Below the pieces are notes generated by a model. That model did no database searches. It was not told where the DNA came from and saw only the letters and a program-made list of their open reading frames with translations. DNA of 34,278 nt from Streptosporangiales bacterium (GTDB taxonomy: Bacteria; Actinomycetota; Actinomycetes; Streptosporangiales; Streptosporangiaceae), in the NCBI GenBank assembly GCA_009784565.1, contig WRBL01000023.1, positions 1 through 34,278 on the forward strand. The letters are read 5' to 3'. Shown here in pieces: positions 15,695 through 21,827 of the stretch. Both the position numbers and the translations under genes were made by a program. How positions within the stretch are numbered: the first letter of the stretch is position 1; the number at the start of each line of letters is the position of its first letter.

Positions 15695-15814
15695 ATGGGC
15701 ATGCAGGAGGCGAGCACCGGGCCGAACGAGGCGGAGCTGGATGAGGCGCTTGCCCGCGCCGTCCGCCAGCTCATCGCCGACGCCGTCGACCAGGACACGG
15801 CCACGGCAGCCTGA
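15695..15814 (+). CDS. Possible 39-residue acidic helical peptide
   Basis: A 39-codon open frame starts at ATG 15695, with GGGGAT about 8 bases upstream, and ends in TGA at 15812-15814. A strong terminator follows directly. The peptide has an acidic, helix-prone middle (NEAELDEALARAVRQLIADAVDQD) with hydrophobic residues on one face, and no signal peptide or cysteine. It matches no family I recognise. An in-frame ATG at 15686 is an alternative start. The evidence for a real gene is its ribosome site, its terminator and an upstream symmetrical element; the codon bias is only moderately typical. It could also be a leader or chance frame. Confidence 0.5.
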   Translation: MGMQEASTGPNEAELDEALARAVRQLIADAVDQDTATAA

Positions 15815-15816
15815 CG

Positions 15817-15864
15817 CGCGAAGGCCGGGCGGCCCGGGGGAGAACCCGGCCGCCCGGCCTTTTC
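15817..15864. terminator. Bidirectional hairpin terminator with T-run
   Basis: Arms AAGGCCGGGCGGCC (15821-15834) and GGCCGCCCGGCCTT (15848-15861) pair perfectly; GGG-AGAA-CCC extends the stem inward. TTTT closes the plus-strand side. It separates the small plus-strand gene from the convergent coiled-coil gene, which stops at 15881. Confidence 0.85.
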
Positions 15865-15880
15865 GCACCCGGCGCGGCCG

Positions 15881-18175
15881 CTACTCCGGCGGCTGGCCGT
15901 CCTCGTCGGGGTCGTCCTCGTTCCGGAGGGCCCGGGCGACCCGGGCCAGGGTCTCCACGCCGGTTCCGCCCGACGGGGTGAACCAGGTGCTGGAAATGTC
16001 GGAACCGGAGTCGGGCGGCTCGGGCTTGGCCCTCTTGCCGCGGGACCGGCCGCCGCGCGGGGGGTCGGGCTCGATGCGAGGCCAGTCGCTGGTCGGCCAG
16101 CCCGTGTTGGCCTGCCCGCCGGACCCGCTGGCCTGGCTCTCCGCGCCGCGCGCATGCTCCCTGAGAGTTTCATCGTCGAGCACGCGCTCGGCCCGTGTCT
16201 CCGTCAGAGCCGGATTCGCCGGCTTGCGCGCGGGCTCGGCCCGGAACGCGGAGTCCCGCCCGGGAACCGGCTCGTCCTGAGGCGCGGGCCGGGGGAAGGG
16301 ACGGGGGATGGCCCGGGGGACCGTGCGGGGCACCGGCCTGCCGCTGGGAGTCTGGGTCCGGTACCGGTCCTCGCCCGGACCGCCAGGCCGGCCGCCGCTC
16401 CCGGAACCGGGCCGGGGGAACGCCTGCGGTTCGGCGGGCGGCACCGCGGGCTCGCTCGGCATCACGGGCGAGTCGACCCGCGTGTGCATGGTCGATTCCA
16501 GCGAAGAGAACGGCGCCGGGGACCCGGGCTGAGTCTCGGGCTCCGCCTCGGCGGCGGGCCCGGGTTCGGGTTCGGGCTCAGGTTCGGGAGCCGGGGCGGG
16601 TTCGGGTTCGGCGGGAGCGGCGAGGTCCTCGGGGGAGGGGTCGGCCAGCTCCGGTGTCATCGCCAGTTCGGGTTCGGGCTCGGGCTCGGGCGGAGTCTCG
16701 GCGGCCGCGGGCGGCCAGGCTCCGGCCGACGGCCCGGTCGAGACGGCGATCTCAGCGGAACCGGACGGTTGAAGGGAGGACATGAGACCAAGGGACGGGG
16801 CCTGCTCCGCCTCGGGCTCGGGCTCGGGGTCGTCCTCGGGTTCGGGCTCGGGCTCGGGGCCCGCCACGGCCTCGGGCTCGGGAACCGGAGCGGGTTCGGG
16901 TTCGGCGGGAGCGGCGAGGTCCTCGGGGGAGGGGCCGGCCAGCTCCGGTGTCATCGCCACTTCGGGCTCGGGCTCGGCTTCGGATTCCCGGGCGGGCTGT
17001 TCCTCGGATCCGGGGCCGGCTTCCTCGGCCGGTCCCGCGGGCACCGGCGCGGCCTCCGGCTCGGACGGCACGGGGAGCTCGAGGCCGGCCGCCGCCCCGA
17101 GGTCGAGGTCGGGCATCAGGGAGCCGAGCGACTGGCGCATCACGTCCAGATGGCGGGCTACCTCGTCCCGCTGCTCGGTCATGCGCTCGATCTCGTGCTG
17201 GGCGGCCTCCTTGCGCCGCTCGGCCTCGGCCGTCGCTTCGTCGATCAGGTCGCTGGCCCGTTTCCGGGCCTGGCCGACGATCTGGCTGGCCTCGTTCTTC
17301 GCCTGGCCGATGGTGCGGCTGGCCTCCGCGGCGCCGTCCTTGCGGGCCTGCTCGGCCTGCGCGCTGACGGCGGCCGCCCGCTCCTCGGCGGCGGCGGCCC
17401 GGCGCTCCGCCTCGCCCACCAGCTTGCGGGTGTTGACCTGGGCGGCGGACAGCTGCTCGGAGCTCTTGCGCTCGGCCTCGGCCCGGCGGGCGGTCAGCTC
17501 CACCTCGAAGTCGGACTCCGCCTTCGTCCGGGCCGACTCGCTCTGCTCCCGCAGCCGCTGTTCGGCGACGCGGACCTCCTCGGCCTGACGCCGCGCGGCG
17601 GTGATGATCTCGTCCCGCTTGCGCTCGGCCGCGGACTGCTTGGCGGCGAGATCCCGGTCGATCTCGGCCCGGCGGGCCCGGGCCTCCCGTTCGAGGGAGA
17701 CGCGGCGCCGCTCGGCCTCGGCGTCGGCGGCGGCGACCCGCTTGGCCCCCTCCTTCTCGGCGGAGGAGACGAGGTTCGCGGCCTGCTGGCGGGCCTGTGC
17801 CACGAGGCCGTCCCCGTGCCGCTTGGCGGCGGCGCGGGCTTCCTCGGCCTCGTCCTTCAGCCGGGCCCGGACCTTGGCCGCCTCGTCCTCAGCGGCCTTG
17901 ACCGTCCGGGCGGCCCGGGTCTCGGCGCCGGCGGTGATCTCCCTGGCTTCGGACTTGACCTGTTCGACGAATTCCGCGGCCTGGTCACGCGCGGCTCGCA
18001 GCAGCTGCTCGACGCGGACGCTGGCCGGCCGGTCCAGTTCCTGGATACGACGGTGCGCCTCGCTGAGCTCACGGCGCGAAGCCTGCGCTTCCGCCCGAGA
18101 GCGCTTGACTTCCTCGGTGAGCTGGCGGATGTGGTCGTTGAGTAGCGGGTTGTTGCCGTCGAACTGGCCTGTCAC
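15881..18175 (-). CDS. Long coiled-coil protein with Pro/Glu-rich repetitive tail
   Basis: This 764-residue protein has three parts. Residues about 10-380 form an unbroken Ala/Glu/Arg-rich coiled coil (HIRQLTEEVKRSRAEAQASR onward) with blocks such as RQAEEVRVAEQRLREQSE, resembling actinobacterial cytoskeletal or cellulose-binding-type coiled-coil proteins of the FilP/Scy kind. Residues about 385-560 are a low-complexity Pro-Glu-Ala tail with a duplicated block. The C-terminus is Pro/Arg/Gly-rich and probably disordered. The GTG at 18175 (VTGQFDGNN) is my choice; GTG 18178 or a start as far as 18298 are possible, since no ribosome site decides. A structural role in polar growth or cell shape is inference from the architecture. 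It is divergent from the transporter gene that follows. Confidence 0.75.
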   Translation of the reverse strand: MTGQFDGNNPLLNDHIRQLTEEVKRSRAEAQASRRELSEAHRRIQELDRPASVRVEQLLRAARDQAAEFVEQVKSEAREITAGAETRAARTVKAAEDEAAKVRARLKDEAEEARAAAKRHGDGLVAQARQQAANLVSSAEKEGAKRVAAADAEAERRRVSLEREARARRAEIDRDLAAKQSAAERKRDEIITAARRQAEEVRVAEQRLREQSESARTKAESDFEVELTARRAEAERKSSEQLSAAQVNTRKLVGEAERRAAAAEERAAAVSAQAEQARKDGAAEASRTIGQAKNEASQIVGQARKRASDLIDEATAEAERRKEAAQHEIERMTEQRDEVARHLDVMRQSLGSLMPDLDLGAAAGLELPVPSEPEAAPVPAGPAEEAGPGSEEQPARESEAEPEPEVAMTPELAGPSPEDLAAPAEPEPAPVPEPEAVAGPEPEPEPEDDPEPEPEAEQAPSLGLMSSLQPSGSAEIAVSTGPSAGAWPPAAAETPPEPEPEPELAMTPELADPSPEDLAAPAEPEPAPAPEPEPEPEPGPAAEAEPETQPGSPAPFSSLESTMHTRVDSPVMPSEPAVPPAEPQAFPRPGSGSGGRPGGPGEDRYRTQTPSGRPVPRTVPRAIPRPFPRPAPQDEPVPGRDSAFRAEPARKPANPALTETRAERVLDDETLREHARGAESQASGSGGQANTGWPTSDWPRIEPDPPRGGRSRGKRAKPEPPDSGSDISSTWFTPSGGTGVETLARVARALRNEDDPDEDGQPPE
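16596..16985 (-). repeat. Duplicated block within the Pro/Glu-rich tail
   Basis: About 85 bases at 16596-16680 recur at 16890-16974, exactly 294 bases apart, with only a few differences. They encode the near-identical protein block AMTPEL-A/D-PSPEDLAAPAEPEPAP, 98 residues apart. Both copies lie in simple TTCGGG/CTCGGG arrays that encode EP dipeptides. Confidence 0.8.
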
Positions 18176-18342
18176 CACTACGAGATTAACCCATTTAGAG
18201 GACTCAACCGGGGTGCTTTGCCATACGGACCCCCTCCCGGAGCTGGGCAGAGGCGACAAGTCCGGACAGAAGCCGTGATCCGTTTGGAATAATGTCACGC
18301 AGAAGCCGGGACCGGCTCACCCGGGCAGACCAGCCTGGTCGC
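18176..18342. promoter_or_regulatory. Divergent promoter region between the coiled-coil and PHS-type transporter genes
   Basis: On the plus strand TTTGGAATAATGT (18279-18291) resembles an extended -10 region; it sits about 50 bases before the chosen transporter start and argues against the earlier ATG at 18292. On the minus strand TTGAGT near 18205-18210 is a possible -35 box. Neither is decisive. Confidence 0.35.
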
Positions 18343-19761
18343 ATGACCACCTCCCCTGCCACGCCGGAGGGCTCCGTCGGGCACGTCCTCGACGAGGCGC
18401 CCACCAGCCTCTTCCACATCAAGACGGCGATTACCTCGGGTATGGGCTTCTTCACCGACGCCTACGACCTCAACGTGATCTCCATCGCGCTGCTGCTGAT
18501 CACGCCGCAGTTCCACCTGACATCCGGCCAGGTCGGCCTGGTCGGCTCCACCGCGCTGATCGCGTCCTTCGTGGGTGCGTTCATCTTCGGCCGGATCGCC
18601 GACGTCTTCGGCCGCAAGAGCGTGTACGGGATCGAGGCGGCCATCATGGTCGTCGGGGCGCTCCTCACCGCCTTCGCGCCGAACTTCACCTGGCTTATCG
18701 TCACCCGTTTCATCCTCGGCATCGGGATCGGCGGCGACTACCCGGTCTCGGCGACGATCATGACCGAGTACTCAAACCGCAAGAGCCGCGGCCGCCAGGT
18801 CGCCATGATGTTCTCTTCCTACTCCTTCGGGACGATCACGGCCTACATCCTCGCCATGACGCTGCTGTCCGCCGGCGTCGACAACAACATCGCCTGGCGC
18901 CTGCTGCTGGGCCTGGGCGCGCTGCCCGCGCTCGCCGTGCTCTGGAACCGGCGGCGGATGCCGGAGTCGCCGCGGTTCACCGAGAACGTGGCCGGCGACG
19001 GCACCCGGGCGGCCCGGGACCTGAACGACTTCGCGGGCGGGGCCGTCTCCGCCTCGGCGTCGGGGGAAACGCCGAAGAAGATCAGCCTGGTCCAGTTCCT
19101 GACCACCCCCCGGCTGCTCGTGACGCTGATCGGCACGGCGGGAGCCTGGTTCATGTACGACGTCGGCGCCTACGGCAACAGCATCTCCCAGCCGAAGATC
19201 GTGAAGATGATCGACGCGCACGCCTCCATCGCCGGGACCGCCGCGATCAACCTGATCATCGCCGTGCTGGCCGGCCTCACCGGCACGCTCGTGGCCATCT
19301 TCGTCATGGACCGGATCGGCCGCAAGCTGCAGCAGTCGCTCGGCCTCGGGGTCGGCGGCCTGGCACTGGTCCTGATCGGCGTGGCGCCGGCCGTCACCGC
19401 CAGCGTGCTGCCGTTCGCGCTGGTCTTCGGCGTGGCGACGTTCGCCCTGGACTTCGGCCCGAACGCCGGCACCATGGTGTTCGCCGCGGAATCCTTCCCC
19501 GACAGCGTCCGGACGACCGGTCACGGGATCTCGGCCGGCATCGGGAAGGTGGGCGCCTACGTCGGCGCGCTGCTGTCGCCGGTGATGCTGGCCAGCCTCG
19601 GACTCAAGGACACCGAGCTGATCATGGGCATCGTCTACATCCTCGGCATCGGGTTCACCATGCTGATACCCGAACCCTCGGGGCGCAGCCTGGACGACCT
19701 CGCGGCCCGCTCCGTCCCGGCCCAGCGCGTCGAGGCCGCTCCGGCGGCGGCGCGGCCCTGA
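18343..19761 (+). CDS. Major facilitator transporter, PHS (phosphate:H+ symporter)-like
   Basis: This 472-residue protein has twelve membrane helices in two bundles. The hallmark GMGFFTDAYDLNVISIALLL at the first helix is the PHS-family form (Pho84-like). The loop motif GRIADVFGRKS between helices 2 and 3 and GIGIGGDYPVSATIMTEYS in helix 4 are also typical. A hydrophilic loop of about 50 residues separates the halves (ENVAGDGTRAARDLND...). ATG 18343 is chosen because a likely -10 box overlaps the earlier in-frame ATG at 18292; there is no strong ribosome site for either. Likely substrates are inorganic phosphate or a similar anion. It stands just upstream of the phosphonate genes on the same strand, so a link to phosphorus supply is plausible but not shown. 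Confidence 0.82.
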   Translation: MTTSPATPEGSVGHVLDEAPTSLFHIKTAITSGMGFFTDAYDLNVISIALLLITPQFHLTSGQVGLVGSTALIASFVGAFIFGRIADVFGRKSVYGIEAAIMVVGALLTAFAPNFTWLIVTRFILGIGIGGDYPVSATIMTEYSNRKSRGRQVAMMFSSYSFGTITAYILAMTLLSAGVDNNIAWRLLLGLGALPALAVLWNRRRMPESPRFTENVAGDGTRAARDLNDFAGGAVSASASGETPKKISLVQFLTTPRLLVTLIGTAGAWFMYDVGAYGNSISQPKIVKMIDAHASIAGTAAINLIIAVLAGLTGTLVAIFVMDRIGRKLQQSLGLGVGGLALVLIGVAPAVTASVLPFALVFGVATFALDFGPNAGTMVFAAESFPDSVRTTGHGISAGIGKVGAYVGALLSPVMLASLGLKDTELIMGIVYILGIGFTMLIPEPSGRSLDDLAARSVPAQRVEAAPAAARP

Positions 19762-19776
19762 CCGGCGCGCGCCGGT
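19761..19776 (+). terminator. Perfect 16-base GC palindrome after the transporter gene
   Basis: ACCGGCGCGCGCCGGT is a perfect palindrome that begins on the last base of the transporter stop codon. It may act as a weak terminator hairpin separating this gene from the downstream phnF-type gene. No T-run follows. Confidence 0.45.
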
Positions 19777-19782
19777 GAACCG

Positions 19783-19852
19783 GACAACTTATCCGGAAGT
19801 TCACCCAGAAGGCACGGAAAAGTATCCATCAGGGAAGTTGTCCGGACAACTT
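19783..19852. promoter_or_regulatory. Putative PhnF-type operator cluster of the phnF/phnM pair
   Basis: AAGTTGTCCGGACAACTT (19835-19852) is a perfect 18-base palindrome made of the half-sites AAGTTGTC and GACAACTT with two bases between. A further GACAACTT lies at 19783-19790, with a partial AAGTT at 19797-19801. The palindrome ends 19 bases before the regulator start, right for autorepression. The same half-sites stand before phnG (32070-32097). Confidence 0.7.
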
Positions 19853-19871
19853 CGGCGGGCACGCTGAAGGC

Positions 19872-20588
19872 ATGGGAAGGACCCGCTACCCCGAGATCGT
19901 CGACGCCCTCGCCGGCGATCTCGGGGACCGCGAGCCCGGCGACCGGGTGCCCAGCGAGCACGAGATCGCCGCGCGATTCGGCGTCAGCCGCGCCGCCGCC
20001 CGGGCGGCCGTGCAGGAACTGGAAGACCGCCTGCTCGTCCGCCGGGTGCGCGGCTCCGGGACGTTCGTCAACCACCGCATCGACTACGTGATCTCGCCCC
20101 GGCGTGCCCCGTCCTGGCACCAGACGGTCTCCGCGGCCGGGGCGGTGCCCCGGTCTGTCGTGAAGGAGATCAGGGAAGGGACCCTGGACGCCGAGCTGGC
20201 GGCGCGCCTGGAGCGTCCGGCGGGCAGCGCGGCCTCGGTCCTGGTCCGGCAGTACTTCATCAACGACCTCGTCGCCGGCTGGACCACCGAATGGCTGCCC
20301 GCCGACATCTGCCCGCCCGCCGCCGACGTGGCGGTCCGGACCGTGGAGTCGGTCGACCTGGTCCTGCGCCAGATGGCGCAGGTCGAGCCGGTCCGGGCCT
20401 GGTGCCGGGTCGGCCTGGAGATGCCCCCGCCGGACGTGGCGGCGGGACTGGAACTGGACGAGCCGCGCCACACGTGGCTGGTCGAATCAATGAGCCGCGA
20501 CGCCGGCACCGGCCAGCCGGTCCTGGCGTCGGCGACATGGACCCGTGTGGAGATGGTCCGCATGATCGTCGAGATGGGAGAAGGATGA
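19872..20588 (+). CDS. GntR/HutC-family regulator, PhnF-like (copy 1)
   Basis: This 238-residue repressor has a winged helix at about 5-72 (GDRVPSEHEIAARFGVSRAAARAAVQELEDRLLVRRVRGSGTF) and a UTRA ligand-binding domain from about 90 to 235, the layout of the HutC subfamily that includes PhnF. It is coupled to phnM copy 1 by a 4-base overlap (ATGA), which points to a phosphonate-related ligand. GAAGG lies only one base before the ATG at 19872, so the ribosome site is cramped; no other usable start is seen. A perfect palindrome just upstream suggests that it controls its own operon. It is clearly different in sequence from the second regulator at 32203. Confidence 0.85.
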   Translation: MGRTRYPEIVDALAGDLGDREPGDRVPSEHEIAARFGVSRAAARAAVQELEDRLLVRRVRGSGTFVNHRIDYVISPRRAPSWHQTVSAAGAVPRSVVKEIREGTLDAELAARLERPAGSAASVLVRQYFINDLVAGWTTEWLPADICPPAADVAVRTVESVDLVLRQMAQVEPVRAWCRVGLEMPPPDVAAGLELDEPRHTWLVESMSRDAGTGQPVLASATWTRVEMVRMIVEMGEG

Positions 20589-21823
20589 CCGCGTCGACCG
20601 TGGCCGAATCCGATACCGCGCACACCGGGCCCTGGCCGCTCGGCGCACCGCCCGCCAGCTATGTCCTCGGCAACGTCCGCGCCGTGCTGGCCGACCGCGT
20701 CCTCGCCGACGCCCGGATCGTGGTCCGCGACGGGCGCATCGCCGAGGTCGGCCCCCGCCCCGCCGGGACGGCCGCCGACGCGGACGGGGCGGGCCTGCTC
20801 TGCCTGCCCGGCCTGATCGACACCCACAGCGACGCCCTGGAGAAGGAACGGGTGCCGCGCCCCGGCGCGGAACTGCCGCTGGACTTCGCGCTGCTGTCCC
20901 TGGAGGGGAAGATGCGCGCGGCCGGCGTCACCACCGTGTTCCACGGCGCGAACTTCCAGCACAAGACCAGCCACGGCCTGGCGCGCACGGTCGAGACCGC
21001 CGACTGGATCTGCCGGGTCGTGGAGGACCGCGCCGCGCGCCCGTCCGCGCCGGTCGGCCACCGGTTGCTGTACCGGCTCGACGCCCGCTCGGCCGAGGGC
21101 GCCGCCGCTCTGGCCGGGCACATCGACCGGGTCAGCCCGGCCGGGTCGCCCGCTCCCGTCCCGCCGCTGGTCTCCCACGAGGACCACACCCCCGGCCAGG
21201 GTCAGTACGCCGACCGCCGGTACATGGAGCGGTACCTGCGCGGCACCCAGGGCATGACCCACGAGGAGGCGGAGACCCACGTCGACGAGGTGATCGCCGA
21301 ACGCGGCGGGAAACTGCCGGTCCTCGCGGCGAACTACGAATGGCTCGGCGGCCTGGCCCGGGCCGGCCGCATCCGGCTGGTCGGCCACGATCCCGACTCC
21401 GCCGAGGCGGTCGAGGCCCTGGGCGAGCGCGGAGGCAGCGTGGCCGAGTTCCCGACCGCCATCGCGGCGGCGGCCGCCGCCCGGGACCGGGGGTTCCCGG
21501 TCGTGATGGGCGCCCCGAACGTGCTGCGGGGTTCTTCTCACTCCGGGAACGTGTCCGCGACCGACCTGGTGAAGGAAGGCCTGGTCACGTCGCTGGCCTC
21601 GGACTACCTGCCGTCCGGCCTGCTGGCCTCGGTCTTCGCGCTGGCCCGGGACGGCGTCCTGGGACTGCCGCAGGCGATCTCCCTGGTCACCTCCGGTCCC
21701 GCCTCCGTCGGCGGCCTCGCCGATCGCGGGCGCCTGGAGGCGGGCCTGCGCGCCGACCTGGCCCTGGTCGACGACTCCGGCGCCTGGCCCGAGGTCCGCG
21801 CCACGCTGCGCGCCGCCGGGTAG
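20585..21823 (+). CDS. phnM: PhnM: alpha-D-ribose 1-methylphosphonate 5-triphosphate diphosphatase (copy 1, intact)
   Basis: This 412-residue metal-dependent hydrolase of the amidohydrolase superfamily belongs to the C-P lyase pathway. PhnM removes pyrophosphate from ribose 1-phosphonate 5-triphosphate to give the substrate of PhnJ. The metal-binding start GLIDTHSDALEKERVPRPG, the PhnM hallmark SHEDHTPGQGQYAD and the later MGAPNVLRGSSHSGNVSA and SDYLPS are all present. The ATG at 20585 overlaps the regulator stop, with GAGAAGG just before it. It stands away from the main phn operon and ends 4 bases before the convergent efflux gene. Copy 2 in the main operon is frameshifted, so this could be the working enzyme; alternatively it may serve a different phosphonate or phosphoester. 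Confidence 0.9.
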   Translation: MTASTVAESDTAHTGPWPLGAPPASYVLGNVRAVLADRVLADARIVVRDGRIAEVGPRPAGTAADADGAGLLCLPGLIDTHSDALEKERVPRPGAELPLDFALLSLEGKMRAAGVTTVFHGANFQHKTSHGLARTVETADWICRVVEDRAARPSAPVGHRLLYRLDARSAEGAAALAGHIDRVSPAGSPAPVPPLVSHEDHTPGQGQYADRRYMERYLRGTQGMTHEEAETHVDEVIAERGGKLPVLAANYEWLGGLARAGRIRLVGHDPDSAEAVEALGERGGSVAEFPTAIAAAAAARDRGFPVVMGAPNVLRGSSHSGNVSATDLVKEGLVTSLASDYLPSGLLASVFALARDGVLGLPQAISLVTSGPASVGGLADRGRLEAGLRADLALVDDSGAWPEVRATLRAAG

Positions 21824-21827
21824 CGTC

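Noticed and set aside
16550..16990. Simple TTCGGG/CTCGGG repeats considered as a CRISPR array
   Set aside because: There are no regular unique spacers; the repeats encode EP dipeptides inside a protein.
16154..18145. Long open frame on the plus strand opposite the coiled-coil gene (663 codons)
   Set aside because: It is Gly/Leu-rich and repetitive, with no domain; it is the mirror of strong G/C third-position bias in the minus-strand coiled-coil gene, which has a sensible protein architecture.
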